Part shown: positions 24,015 to 33,388 of the stretch, piece after piece | Layout of the letters: each line of letters opens with the position of its first letter | Numbering within the stretch: the stretch's first letter is position 1 | From: Methylobacterium soli | GTDB taxonomy: Bacteria; Pseudomonadota; Alphaproteobacteria; Rhizobiales; Beijerinckiaceae | Direction: 5' to 3' | Length of the DNA stretch: 64,000 nt | Assembly: GCF_008806385.1 (NCBI RefSeq) | Contig: NZ_VZZK01000009.1 | Location: forward strand, 1-64,000 | The notes under the pieces: generated by a model | Database searches by the model: none | The model's input: the letters and a program-made list of their open reading frames with translations, nothing else | What the model was told of the DNA's origin: nothing | Translations under genes and position numbers: made by a program

Positions 24015-27000
24015 GGCATCCTCCTTCGACCGCGACCGGGTCGGTCCGTGAGCGATCGGCGACATCGACTGGTGACGATCGAGCCTCCGGCTCGGTGGAG
24101 ATTGGCGGATGGTGGCCACCTTGGCGGCGCTCGGCAAGCTCCGCGAGCACCCGCGTCGAGAGGTAGGGCTGATCGCGGTCGGTCAGGAGATGGGGGCTCT
24201 GGAAGCCGATCTCCGGCAGGACCGTGCGCCACGCCGTCCGGACCTGGTCCCGTTCGCGAAGGAAGCGCGCCTCGTCCTGGGCCGAGCGGTCGAAGCTGCG
24301 CGTCGCGCCCTCGCGGTGATAGAGCTCGGCATGGGGCGTCCAGATGACGCGATAGCCGGCTGTTCGGGCGCGGATGCAGAAATCCACGTCGCTCCACGTG
24401 ACCCGCAATGTCTCGTCGAAGCCGCCAAGGTCCTCGAACGTCGTTCTGCGGAAGGCCATGCAGGCCCCGGTCACGGCCGAGACGTTGCGGACGATGCGCA
24501 ACTGGTCGAGGTAGCCCGGATCCTGGCGCGGCGCCCCGCGCCACACGTGCCGCGCCTCTCCAGCGCGGTCGATCTCGATGCCGGCATGCTGCACCCGACC
24601 ATCCGGATAGTAGAGCTTGGCGCCGACGACACCGACCTCGCAGCGCAGCGCCTGGGAGACGAGCTCGTCGAGCCAGTCCTCGTTGATCACGACGGTGTCG
24701 TTGTTGAGCAGGACCAGCACCGCCCCGTCCGTCTGTGCCGCGCCGGCATTGTTGCTCCGCGCCCAGTTGAAGATTCCGGCACAGGGGAGGGTGCGCAGGC
24801 GCGGGTCGGCTGCGGCCTGCGCCAGGAAGGCCCGTGTCCGCGGCTCGGAACTCTCGTTGTCGACGACGAGCACCTCGAAGTCGGGATAGCGCGTTCGCGC
24901 GAGCAGGCTCGCGAGGCAAGGTTCCAGCAGCTCGACCTTGTCGCGGGTCGGCACGATGACCGACACCTTCGGCGTGCTCCTGCGCGGGTAGTGCAGGCGC
25001 AGGATGCCGGAGGCGGGGCACGCTGCCGGGACGACGGAGCGCCGCCCGGTCTCGGCGAGGAAGCGCCGGATGATGGCCAGGTTCTCCGGCGGGGCCTCCG
25101 AGACGCGCGCGGCGTCTCGCCGGTGGACGAGAACCACGGGCGCGTTCCCGACCCGGGCGGCCCCGCGGCGATGGCCGAAGCGCAGGAGCAGGTCCCACTG
25201 GAGCAGGCCGCTCGCGCAGCCCGCCGCAATCGGCCCGCGCCAACCCCCGCAGGCGCGGATCAGGCTGGTCCTGAAGAGGATCAGGGCCGAGGGCGGACGG
25301 GCAAGGCAGGCATCGGGGTCCCAGCGGCCGTTCAGGGCCGGGTCGCGCCGCTGACCGGCGGGGGTTCGGACATCCTGGTCGCACAGGAGGACGTCGACCG
25401 GCCCCAGGAGCGGGCGCAGCGCGGCGAACCGGTGGGCCAGGACGACATCGCCGCGATCGACCACACAGGTGAAGGTTCCCCGGCAGCTTTGCTGGGCGCG
25501 GGCGATCGCCGCTTCGGGTGGCCGCGATCGCCACGCGCTCACCATCGCGAGGGGGCCCGTGCCCGCTCCCCTGCAGAACCGCTGGCAGAACAGGGTGCTG
25601 GCCGCGTCCAGCGGGGCCAGGACGACTTGGCCGCAGGCCGTCATCGCCTGAACCAGCCGCGACAGGAGGCTCCGCTCATCGGGATCGAGCGGCCGATCGA
25701 TCAGGACGATCACCGAGAGTGTCGCGTCCGGGGGCGTCTCGCTTAGGCCCGGCGACCGCTCGCCGCTCAGGCGCTCGCGCTCGTCATCCCACCAGGCGTA
25801 GAGATGCGGAGCCTGAGAGGGCAGGCCGCGGGGATAGACCGCCGCCAGGACGGCGTGCCGGCGCGCGGCCTCGGGCGCGCGAACGAGCGCGACCGCGAGG
25901 TCGGCCAGAGCGAGGGCGCGCTCGTGGGCATTCGGCCCGCGGCCGGCGGCCTGGCGGCAGAGACGCGTGGCGCCGTCGCCCCCCAATGCCTGAAACTCGG
26001 CCGAGGCGACGACGTCCTCGGCCACGGATCGGAGGCCGTGCCCGTCGCGCAGGTGCCGGACATAGTGCCTGAGCCCGTCCGCATCCGGATCGCGCCCGAG
26101 CACGACCCGGTAGAGCAGGGTCAGTTCCGCGAGGGACCGGCACTCGGCCGGGCTGACCGGGTAGGTGAAGCCGATCCCGACGCGCGCGTCCAGGTTCTCG
26201 ATCATCCGGTCGCGCGCCGCGACGGCGCGCAGACCGAACGCGTCGGTCTCGCCCGCCCTGACGCGCAATCGATCGAAATCCGCCTGCCGGTGCGCGGTCT
26301 CGTAGACGATCTCCAGGGCGAAGTGGTTGTACTCGACCCGCCGGTCGCTGAGCGCCAGCTCGGCGACGCGAAGCGGGACCGGCATTCCGGGCGCAAACAC
26401 CGCGCCCTCGCGGTCGGACGGGTGGGGCCCGAACACCTCGTCGAAGCAGGCCGCGTCGAGATTCGCGAAGTGCCGCAGGAGTTTCGTCATCTCGAAGGCC
26501 GAGCGCAGGCGGGTGTCCGGGCGCGGCGCGCTCATGTTGGCGTCGCCCGCCCGGATCCGGAACGCGGTCAATTCCTGGTCGAGCACGTGGATGTTGCGGC
26601 CCGCGACGAGCATCCGGATCCACATGTCGAGATCCTGATAGTTCGTCAGGCGCGGATCGTAGGCGCCGACCTGCTCGTAGGCGTCGCGCCGGATCATGGC
26701 GGTCGGTGCGCACAGGCAATTGCCGTGGAAAAAGAAGTGCCGGAGCCAGCTGCGCCGCGAGAAGTCGGGCAGGCGCAAGGGGGCGTGGAAGTCGTTGAAG
26801 GGCACGGTCGGCGCGCCGCCCTCGTCGACGGCAAGCGGCATTCCGAACACCGCCGAAACGTCGGGATTGGCATCCAGGAAGGCGACCTGGGACGCGAGGC
26901 GGCCGGGCAGGGCCCAGTCGTCGGAGTTGAGGATCGCGAGATAGCGCCCGCGGGCGCGGGCGATCGTGGCGTTCATCGCCCCCGAGATGCCGCGGTTTGC

Positions 27001-28044
27001 GGGCAGCACCTCGAGGCGCAGGCGCGGATCGTCGAAGCCGCGCAGGATCGCGGCGGTCGCGTCGGTCGAGGCATCGTCGGTGACGACGATCTCGAAATCC
27101 TGGAACGACTGGTCGAGGATGCTCCGGATCGTCTGCGCCACGTAGGGCGCGTGGTTGTAGCTCTTCACCAGAACCGACACGGTCGGGGCTGACGCGCCGC
27201 GGGCGGGAGGGGCGGGCGCGTCGCGGGCGCGGGCCATGTCGGGCCGGGCTTCCCACCACAGGGGCCGTGCCGCTTGCCCGGCGGGGTCGAACCCCGCCGC
27301 GGACAGGTCGCGCGATTCGCGCTCCATCTCGTCCCAGAATGTGCGCAGCCGCTCCGCCCCCCAGAGATAGTGCTGGCCGTAACCGTGGCGGCGATCGACC
27401 GCGCCGAGGCGCTCGGCCTGGGCCGCCTCGCGCGCGGCGTTCCGCGCGAAGCCGAGATGCTTGAAGTGATGGAGCATCACCGCGTCGCGGGCCGGCAGGC
27501 AGAGGCGGCCCGCAGGCTCGGCGGCGTGGCGGCCGGCGGAGAAGCCGCTCTCGCGCAGAGCCTCGGGCTTGAAGAGGCTCAGCTTGTTGAAGGCGACGCG
27601 GGGCCGGCCGCGAGTGACCCGCTCGACGAGAAGGCCTCGGTCATCGGGCATCACCGGATGGTTCATGTCGAAGCCCAGCGCCGGGATCAGCGTCACACCC
27701 CGCTCGGCTTGCTCGGCGAGGTACGCCGCCATCGCGCGGCCGCGCAGGGCGAGGTGCTCGTCGATGGCGGTGATGACGACCCAATCCGCCCGCCCGCGGC
27801 TCTCCTTCCAGGCCTCGTCCTGCAGGGCCTTGTGCGAGAGGACGAAGGATTCCGTCTCCACCCGGGCGAACCGGCGCAATTCGACCTTCGGATGCGCGGC
27901 GAGGAGGTCGCGGGAGCCGTCGGTCGAGCCATCGTCGTAGATGACGTAGCGATCGACCCAGGAATCGTAATGCCGGAAGAAGAAGCCGAGCATGTCGGCC
28001 TCGTCCCAGCAGACGGTGTAGAGGTGGACGACCGGCTTCACCAC
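23989..28044 (-). CDS. Giant multidomain glycosyltransferase with three GT-like domains and DUF4214
   Basis: A 1351-residue protein. Residues 1-~250 resemble Glyco_tranf_2_4 (TVCWDEADMLGFFFRHYDSW, IYDDGSTDGSRD). A GT2 domain begins near 288 (VSVLVKSYNHAPYVAQTIRS, TDDASTDAT, LNSDDWALPGR). A DUF4214 segment is at ~630-690 (LTLLYRVVLGRDPDADGLRHY). A third GT2 domain starts near 1024 (VSVIVPTRDKVELLEPCLAS, NNDTVVINEDWL). It ends an operon making a modified deoxysugar and probably assembles or decorates surface polysaccharide in the cytoplasm. No transmembrane segments are obvious. Confidence 0.85.
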   Translation of the reverse strand: MVKPVVHLYTVCWDEADMLGFFFRHYDSWVDRYVIYDDGSTDGSRDLLAAHPKVELRRFARVETESFVLSHKALQDEAWKESRGRADWVVITAIDEHLALRGRAMAAYLAEQAERGVTLIPALGFDMNHPVMPDDRGLLVERVTRGRPRVAFNKLSLFKPEALRESGFSAGRHAAEPAGRLCLPARDAVMLHHFKHLGFARNAAREAAQAERLGAVDRRHGYGQHYLWGAERLRTFWDEMERESRDLSAAGFDPAGQAARPLWWEARPDMARARDAPAPPARGASAPTVSVLVKSYNHAPYVAQTIRSILDQSFQDFEIVVTDDASTDATAAILRGFDDPRLRLEVLPANRGISGAMNATIARARGRYLAILNSDDWALPGRLASQVAFLDANPDVSAVFGMPLAVDEGGAPTVPFNDFHAPLRLPDFSRRSWLRHFFFHGNCLCAPTAMIRRDAYEQVGAYDPRLTNYQDLDMWIRMLVAGRNIHVLDQELTAFRIRAGDANMSAPRPDTRLRSAFEMTKLLRHFANLDAACFDEVFGPHPSDREGAVFAPGMPVPLRVAELALSDRRVEYNHFALEIVYETAHRQADFDRLRVRAGETDAFGLRAVAARDRMIENLDARVGIGFTYPVSPAECRSLAELTLLYRVVLGRDPDADGLRHYVRHLRDGHGLRSVAEDVVASAEFQALGGDGATRLCRQAAGRGPNAHERALALADLAVALVRAPEAARRHAVLAAVYPRGLPSQAPHLYAWWDDERERLSGERSPGLSETPPDATLSVIVLIDRPLDPDERSLLSRLVQAMTACGQVVLAPLDAASTLFCQRFCRGAGTGPLAMVSAWRSRPPEAAIARAQQSCRGTFTCVVDRGDVVLAHRFAALRPLLGPVDVLLCDQDVRTPAGQRRDPALNGRWDPDACLARPPSALILFRTSLIRACGGWRGPIAAGCASGLLQWDLLLRFGHRRGAARVGNAPVVLVHRRDAARVSEAPPENLAIIRRFLAETGRRSVVPAACPASGILRLHYPRRSTPKVSVIVPTRDKVELLEPCLASLLARTRYPDFEVLVVDNESSEPRTRAFLAQAAADPRLRTLPCAGIFNWARSNNAGAAQTDGAVLVLLNNDTVVINEDWLDELVSQALRCEVGVVGAKLYYPDGRVQHAGIEIDRAGEARHVWRGAPRQDPGYLDQLRIVRNVSAVTGACMAFRRTTFEDLGGFDETLRVTWSDVDFCIRARTAGYRVIWTPHAELYHREGATRSFDRSAQDEARFLRERDQVRTAWRTVLPEIGFQSPHLLTDRDQPYLSTRVLAELAERRQGGHHPPISTEPEARSSPVDVADRSRTDPVAVEGGCHAHPNGDL

Positions 28045-28697
28045 GAGACCGCGAGTCCCTTGTAGCCGCCGATCTCCGCGCGCACGAGGCGGGCCGGGTT
28101 GCCGAGCACGAGCGCGCCCGCGGGCACGTCGCGGGTGACGACCGAGCCGCCCCCGACGACGGCGTTCTCGCCGATCGTCAGCTCGGGCAGGATCGTGGCG
28201 CCGGCGCCGATCACGGCGCCGCGGCCGAGGCTCACATGCCCGGCGATGACGCCCCCGGGCCCGATCGACACGAAGGCCCCGAGCCTGACGTGATGCCCGA
28301 TGCTCGCGCCGCGATTGACGAAGACGTAAGTCCCGAATTCCGAGCCGGCGCCGAGGCTGCAGCCCGCATTCACGTAGCTGCCCGGTCCGATCTCGATCCG
28401 GCGGGGGCTCGGCACGCTGGGGTCGATCAAGGTGAAGGGCTGCGTCAGGCCCGCCGCCCGGGCCTCGCGCGCGGCGATCTGCCGATGGCCCGGCGTGAAC
28501 AACGGGACGAGGAAGGGCAGCGCGCGATGGGCGTCATCGAGCGCGTCGACCGCGAGGGCGGGCAGGTCCCCCGGAAGGTGGCACGCGCCCGGGCGATTGC
28601 GGATGCCCGCCGCAACGGGCCGGCCGGCGCGATGCAGGCTCTCCTCGAGGTCGAGGAGGATCGGCGAGCCGGTTCCGAACAGGAGAATGCCGCTCAT
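28038..28697 (-). CDS. NeuD-like sugar O/N-acyltransferase (left-handed beta-helix)
   Basis: A 219-residue acyltransferase. The N-terminal third is a Rossmann-like PglD/NeuD subdomain (ILLFGTGSPILLDLEESL). The C-terminal part shows hexapeptide repeats (IGPGSYVNAGCSLGAG, VSIGPGGVIAGHVSLGRGAVIGAGA, ENAVVGGGSVVTRDVPAGALVLGNPARLV). In this operon it would acylate the 3-amino group made by the neighbouring aminotransferase, the role of FdtC/QdtC. It overlaps the aminotransferase by 4 nt and the glycosyltransferase by 7 nt. Acyl donor unknown. Confidence 0.8.
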   Translation of the reverse strand: MSGILLFGTGSPILLDLEESLHRAGRPVAAGIRNRPGACHLPGDLPALAVDALDDAHRALPFLVPLFTPGHRQIAAREARAAGLTQPFTLIDPSVPSPRRIEIGPGSYVNAGCSLGAGSEFGTYVFVNRGASIGHHVRLGAFVSIGPGGVIAGHVSLGRGAVIGAGATILPELTIGENAVVGGGSVVTRDVPAGALVLGNPARLVRAEIGGYKGLAVSW

Positions 28698-29797
28698 CGC
28701 GTCCTCGCGCCGACGAAGTCCAGCACGGCCTCGGCGATGGGTTCGACGGCGTCCCGCGCGACCTCCGGCTGGATCGGCAGGCTGAGAAGCGTCGCACTCA
28801 GGGCGTCCGTGACGGGCAGGGGGCGGGCTGCCCCCTCCAGGAAGGCGGGGTGACGATGCAGGGCCGGCGCGTAGTGGACGGCGCTCCCGATCCCGGCGGC
28901 CGCGAGATGGCGCATCAGCCCGTCGCGATCCGCGTGCGCCAGCGCGAACTGGTGATAGACGCAGCCATCCGCGTCCGGCGGCAGGCCGATGGCCGGGCAG
29001 GGCTCGAAATGCGCGCGGTAGCGCGCCGCGATCGCCCGCCGCTCGGCATTTCCCGCCGCGAGATGGGGCAGCAGAGCCAGCAGGATCGCGGCCTGGATCG
29101 CGTCGAGACGCGCGTTGAAGCCGAGGCTGCGGCTCACCCGGCCGCCCGGGGCGAAGCCGTATTGGCGCAGCGCGCGGACACGCTCCGCCAGTTGCGCATC
29201 GTTCGTCGCCACCGCACCGCCATCGCCGATGCAGCCCAGGTTCTTGGTGGGATAGAAGGAATAGGCCGCCGCATGCCCGAACGTGCCGAGGCGGCGGCCC
29301 TTCAGGGTGGCGCCGTGCGACTGGGCGCAATCCTCGATCAGCGCGAGGTGGTGCCTGTCCGCCACCTCCCTCAGGGCCGGCATGTCGGCCGGGTGGCCGA
29401 ACAGGTGGACCGGCATGATGGCGGCGGTGCGCCCGTTCACGGCGTCGGCGACCGCGGACGGATCGATGCAGCGGGTGCCCGCCTCGACCTCGACGAAGCG
29501 GGGCTCGGCACCGCAATGCAGGATCGCCTGGGCGCTGCCCGCGAAGGTCAGGGCCGGAAGGATCACCTCGTCACCGGGCCCGATCCCGAGGGCGCGCAGG
29601 GACAGCGCGAGCGCATCCGTGCCGGAGGCGACGCCGACACAGTGGCGGCTGCCGCAATATTCGGCGAATGCCGCCTCGAAGGCTGCCACGGCCGAGCCCA
29701 GGATGTACTCGGTTCCGCCCAGCACCCCGGCGACGGCCGCGTCGATCTCGGGCCTGAACCGCGCGATGCGAAGCGGAGGCGAGGCTTGCAGGATCAT
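28694..29797 (-). CDS. DegT/DnrJ/EryC1 aminotransferase (FdtB/QdtB-like)
   Basis: A 367-residue PLP-dependent sugar aminotransferase. Family motifs are GVASGTDALALSLRALGIGPGDEVI, LIEDCAQSHGA and AYSFYPTKNLGCIGDGGAV, the last containing the PLP-binding Lys. It would transaminate a dTDP-3-keto-6-deoxyhexose. ATG at 29797 overlaps the ketoisomerase stop by 4 nt. Partner genes on both sides strongly suggest dTDP-3-amino-3,6-dideoxyhexose synthesis. Confidence 0.88.
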   Translation of the reverse strand: MILQASPPLRIARFRPEIDAAVAGVLGGTEYILGSAVAAFEAAFAEYCGSRHCVGVASGTDALALSLRALGIGPGDEVILPALTFAGSAQAILHCGAEPRFVEVEAGTRCIDPSAVADAVNGRTAAIMPVHLFGHPADMPALREVADRHHLALIEDCAQSHGATLKGRRLGTFGHAAAYSFYPTKNLGCIGDGGAVATNDAQLAERVRALRQYGFAPGGRVSRSLGFNARLDAIQAAILLALLPHLAAGNAERRAIAARYRAHFEPCPAIGLPPDADGCVYHQFALAHADRDGLMRHLAAAGIGSAVHYAPALHRHPAFLEGAARPLPVTDALSATLLSLPIQPEVARDAVEPIAEAVLDFVGARTR

Positions 29798-30228
29798 GCG
29801 GTGCAGCTGGCCAGCCGGATCTGCGGCTGCGCACGATCGAAATGCCGCGTTTCGCTGTAGCGGGCCGACGCGAACACCAGGAGCACGGTGTCCGGCTCGA
29901 AGTCGCGAAGATGGATCAGGATGCCGGGCCTGATCCACAGGGCCTGAGCCCGGTCGCGGAGACGGATGGTCGAGCGCGCCTCGCCGTTATCGACCTCGAC
30001 CAGAACGGAGCCAGCGAGCGGAACGATGAGCTCGTCACAAGAATTCGCGTGACCTCCGCGCGCGATACCCAGTCGATCGATCTTCATGAAGAAGACGCGC
30101 TCGATGGAAAAAGGCACATTTTCCCATTGCTCGAAAGCAACAAGTTCGCCACGCCCGTCTGCATGCACCTGCTGTTTCAGCAGTCGAACGCCTTCGATGA
30201 AATCAACTGCGGGTGCTGCGCTTTTCAC
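29794..30228 (-). CDS. Sugar 3,4-ketoisomerase, FdtA/QdtA cupin family
   Basis: A 144-residue single-domain cupin. Motifs such as DGRGELVAFEQWENVPFSIERVFFMKID, ARGGHANSCDELIVPLAGSVLVEVDNG and LWIRPGILIHLRDFEPDTVLLVFAS match FdtA/QdtA enzymes, which interconvert dTDP-4-keto and 3-keto-6-deoxyhexose. GTG start with GGAGAG upstream. First gene of the operon ketoisomerase, aminotransferase, acyltransferase, glycosyltransferase. The RmlA/RmlB genes supplying the precursor are not in this window. Fucose versus quinovose configuration cannot be told by eye. Confidence 0.8.
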   Translation of the reverse strand: MKSAAPAVDFIEGVRLLKQQVHADGRGELVAFEQWENVPFSIERVFFMKIDRLGIARGGHANSCDELIVPLAGSVLVEVDNGEARSTIRLRDRAQALWIRPGILIHLRDFEPDTVLLVFASARYSETRHFDRAQPQIRLASCTA

Positions 30229-30355
30229 GCTGGCTCTCCGAGCTTGTGATTTTCAGTTTATGCAGAATGAAATTGTTTTGTGCAATACTCGCCAATAATG
30301 TATAAATTAATACTTTAGTTTTTACTTGTATGACGCTTCGGCAATGTCGAACTTG

Positions 30356-30383
30356 AATATCGGCAAGATGTATTGCCGATATT
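30356..30383. promoter_or_regulatory. Perfect 11-bp inverted repeat AATATCGGCAA-N6-TTGCCGATATT
   Basis: Both arms are exact complements around a 6-nt spacer. It is centred ~140 nt upstream of the deoxysugar operon start and ~430 nt upstream of the TonB receptor. No U-tract follows, so an operator is as likely as a terminator. It is the best-formed operator-like site in the window. Confidence 0.5.
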
Positions 30384-30597
30384 GCCCAATCGGGGCTGCG
30401 CCGGCCATTCGACGGCTGCTGTTCGAGCGCGGGCGCGCATCCCCATCTCGTATGTCCGTTTGCCGACACGAACGCGCTTGCGTGCCGGCCATCGGGGATC
30501 CTCGACCGCTGAATTGCCTCCGCCATCACCTATCGAGGCGGGAGGGAGACGCGGCCTGGCCTCAGGCGCTCCTGGCCTTGCCAAATCCTCCCGAACG

Positions 30598-30682
30598 GAT
30601 TGCCACTTTATCTGCATAAGGCTCTGATCGCAAAGCAAAAATGTGGCACGCCCGACACGCTTCCGGGCAATCGATTGCCACA
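30598..30682 (+). promoter_or_regulatory. Mutually exclusive hairpins in the TonB receptor leader
   Basis: GATTGCCAC occurs at 30598-30606 and again at 30673-30681. A single GTGGCA between them (30643-30648) can pair with either copy. The downstream pairing also encloses a GCCCG/CGGGC stem. Such alternative pairing is the layout of a leader switch. No known riboswitch consensus (for example a B12 box) was seen. Confidence 0.3.
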
Positions 30683-30798
30683 AACGCATCAAGGCCCGGA
30701 AGAGAAGCGGAGCCGTATTGTTTCTTTGGGCAGCCCGTCTCATGAGTGCGGAACAAGTCCCCCAAAGGGACGGCGATCATCATCGGGTTGGGGGAACA

Positions 30799-33333
30799 AT
30801 GCGTTCGTTGCGGTACAGCCTGTTCGCGTCGGTGGCGCTGATGCCACTGGCGGCTCAGGCGCAACAATCGGTCACGCTCGGTGAGATCAGCGTCGTCGCG
30901 ACGACCCCGGTGGGCAGTGCCGCGGGCGTCGGTGCGCCGAGTGCCTCCCTCTACAACGCACCGGTCCTGCAGGTGCCGAGCACGGAGCGCCTGCGTGGCG
31001 GTGCGCAGCCGCTCTACAAGATCCCCAGCACCGTCGAATCCGTGACGGCCGCCGACCTCGACTTCGATCGGGCGACCTTCAACGCGGTCGATACGCTGGC
31101 TCGGCGCGTGCCCGGTCTGAACCTCTCGGATTCGCAGGGCAACAACAACCGCGTCGACATCAACTATCGCGGCTTCCAGGCCTCGCCGGTGACCGGCGTG
31201 CCGCAGGGTCTGGCGGTCTACCAGAACGGCGTGCGCATCAACGAGGCCTTCGGCGACACCGTCAACCTGGATCTGATCCCGCAGGTCGCGATCAACCGCA
31301 TCGACATCGTGACGGGCAATCCGGTCTTCGGCCTCAACGCGCTCGGCGGCGCCATCAACATCCAGATGAAGAACGGCTTCACCTGGCAGGGCACCGAGAT
31401 CACCGCGCTCGGCGGCTCGGACGCCCGCACCGCGGGCTCGCTCCAGTACGGCAAGATGATCGGCCCCTGGAGCGTCTACTTCGCGGGCGACGGGCTGAAC
31501 GACCGCGGCTGGCGCTATCAGAGCCCGAGCACGCTCGGCCGCGTCTACGGCGACCTCGGCTATCGCACGCCCGATTCCGAGTTCCACCTGATCGGGCAGC
31601 TGGCCCGGACCTATTTCGGCGCCGCCGCCGCCACCCCGGTCGACTTCACCCACCGCGACCCGCGCGCGATCTTCACCTACCCGCAGACCACCACGACCGA
31701 AGTCGGAACCCTGCAGCTGACCGGCCGGGTCGACATCTCGCCGACCTGGGATCTCGCCGGGAACGCCTATTTCCGCCGCTTCAGCCAGCAATATATCGAC
31801 GGCAACGACAGCGATTTCGAGAATTGCAGCACGCGTTCGAGCTTCCGCGGCCGGCTCTGCTTCGAGGATGACGGCTTCAGCCCCTCGGCCGGCCAATCGC
31901 AGCTCGCCTTCCGCAACCAGTTCCTGCTCCTCGGCCGGAATGCGGGCGCCACCGGCATCCCGTTCACCGCGGGCGTGCCCTACGGCACCCTCGACGTGAC
32001 CAAGACGGAAGCGACCGGGTATGGCGGCTCGCTGCAGGCCGCCAATCGCGACCGCGTGTTCGGCTTCAACAACAGCTTCGTGGTCGGCGGTTCGATCGAC
32101 GCGGCCGATTACAGCTTCAAGTCGTCGAGCACGCTCGGCGTGATCAATCCCGACCTGTCGGTGACCACGAACCCGAACAACCCGTTCTACGGCAACATCC
32201 CGGGCCTCGGGACCGACTTCCTGCGCACCGCGGGCGCCCTCGGCATCGCGCCGAGTTCGGTGACCGGCTCGAACCTCTATATGGGCCTCTACACCACCGA
32301 CACGATCGACCTGACCGACGCCCTCTCGCTGACGGCCGGCGCGCGCCTCAACTTCGCCCGCATCTCCACGCAGGACCTGACCGGTTTCTCGCCGGACGTG
32401 ACCGGCACGCATTACTTCAACAAGATCAACCCGCTGGCCGGCCTGACCTATCGCTTCAGCCCCGGCCTGTCGCTCTATGGCGGCTATTCCGAGTCGAACC
32501 GCGCGCCGACGCCGCTCGAACTCGCCTGCGCCAACCCGCTGCGGCCCTGCCTCCTGCCGAACTCGCTGGTGGCCGATCCGCCGCTCAAGCAGGTGACCGG
32601 TCAGACCTACGAGGTCGGCTTCCGCGGCACGTTGCCGAACTTCTACGACGGCGGCCTCGTCAATTATAAGATCGGCGCCTTCCGGACGGATCTGGCGAAT
32701 GACATTCTCCAGCTGGCGACACCTGGCAACGCGGCCCGCGGCTACTTCGTGAACGTGCCGGCGACCCGTCGCCAGGGCTTCGAGGTCAGCACGGAATACG
32801 TGGCCGACTGGCTCACCGTGTACGCGAACTACGCGCTGATCGACGCGACCTTCCAGTTCAACGGGACGCTCTCCTCGCCGAACAATCCGCTGTCGGACGA
32901 TGGCGCGATCTTCGTCACCCCGGGCAACAAGGTGCCGCTGATCCCGGCCCACCAGTTCAAGGTCGGTTTCGACGTCGAGGTGCTGCCGCGCTGGCGCGTC
33001 GGTCTCGCGCTTCAGGCCTACTCGTCCTCCTACTACCGGGGCGACGAGTCGAACCTGAACAGGAAGCTGCCCGCCTATTACGTGTTGAATCTCAACACGA
33101 GCTACCGGGTCAATCCGAACCTGGAACTCTTCGGGTACATGACCAACCTGACCAACAACCGCTACGCCACCTTCGGCACCTTCTTCGAGCCCGGCCTGGT
33201 CGCCAACCGCTACCCGGTGAACGACACCCGGACGACGACGCTTGCCCAGCCGCTCTCGATCTACGGCGGCATCCGGTACACCTTCGGCGAGGCGCCCGCG
33301 CCGATGCCCGAGCCCCTGATCCGGAAGTTCTGA
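30799..33333 (+). CDS. TonB-dependent outer-membrane receptor
   Basis: An 844-residue outer-membrane receptor. Signal peptide YSLFASVALMPLAAQA; mature N-terminus begins QQSVTLGEISVVAT. The plug domain spans ~60-190 (IPSTVESVTAADLD, VPGLNLSDSQGNNNRVDINYRGF, IDIVTGNPVFGLNALGGAINIQMKNGF). The barrel follows with alternating strands and ends in a terminal Phe, the usual outer-membrane insertion signal. ATG at 30799 is preceded by GGGGGA. Substrate (siderophore, metallophore, other) cannot be assigned; no ExbB/D or transporter genes adjoin. Monocistronic with a strong terminator. Confidence 0.9.
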   Translation: MRSLRYSLFASVALMPLAAQAQQSVTLGEISVVATTPVGSAAGVGAPSASLYNAPVLQVPSTERLRGGAQPLYKIPSTVESVTAADLDFDRATFNAVDTLARRVPGLNLSDSQGNNNRVDINYRGFQASPVTGVPQGLAVYQNGVRINEAFGDTVNLDLIPQVAINRIDIVTGNPVFGLNALGGAINIQMKNGFTWQGTEITALGGSDARTAGSLQYGKMIGPWSVYFAGDGLNDRGWRYQSPSTLGRVYGDLGYRTPDSEFHLIGQLARTYFGAAAATPVDFTHRDPRAIFTYPQTTTTEVGTLQLTGRVDISPTWDLAGNAYFRRFSQQYIDGNDSDFENCSTRSSFRGRLCFEDDGFSPSAGQSQLAFRNQFLLLGRNAGATGIPFTAGVPYGTLDVTKTEATGYGGSLQAANRDRVFGFNNSFVVGGSIDAADYSFKSSSTLGVINPDLSVTTNPNNPFYGNIPGLGTDFLRTAGALGIAPSSVTGSNLYMGLYTTDTIDLTDALSLTAGARLNFARISTQDLTGFSPDVTGTHYFNKINPLAGLTYRFSPGLSLYGGYSESNRAPTPLELACANPLRPCLLPNSLVADPPLKQVTGQTYEVGFRGTLPNFYDGGLVNYKIGAFRTDLANDILQLATPGNAARGYFVNVPATRRQGFEVSTEYVADWLTVYANYALIDATFQFNGTLSSPNNPLSDDGAIFVTPGNKVPLIPAHQFKVGFDVEVLPRWRVGLALQAYSSSYYRGDESNLNRKLPAYYVLNLNTSYRVNPNLELFGYMTNLTNNRYATFGTFFEPGLVANRYPVNDTRTTTLAQPLSIYGGIRYTFGEAPAPMPEPLIRKF

Positions 33334-33348
33334 GCAACGCACCCTGTG

Positions 33349-33388
33349 CGAAGGCCGGCGCAGACCCCTGCGCCGGCCTTCGTGTTTT
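33349..33388 (+). terminator. Strong intrinsic terminator after the TonB receptor
   Basis: A perfect 15-bp stem (CGAAGGCCGGCGCAG / CTGCGCCGGCCTTCG) with a 4-nt loop, followed by TGTTTT, starting 15 nt after the receptor stop. Confidence 0.9.

Larger units (their letters stand above)
30229..30798. promoter_or_regulatory. AT-rich divergent regulatory region
   Basis: About 570 bases between the deoxysugar operon and the TonB receptor. The first ~130 bases are markedly AT-rich compared with the rest of the window. The region contains a perfect 11-bp palindrome at 30356-30383 and a set of competing hairpins at 30598-30682. Open frames here look spurious. It should carry both promoters. Confidence 0.5.

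Noticed and set aside
30598..30798. Cobalamin riboswitch upstream of the TonB receptor
   Set aside because: No B12-box-like sequence found; only the alternative hairpins are reported.
30562..33342. 926-codon open frame antisense to the TonB receptor
   Set aside because: Arg/Glu/Val-rich shadow of a high-GC gene, without domains; the plus-strand protein has clear signal peptide, plug and barrel.
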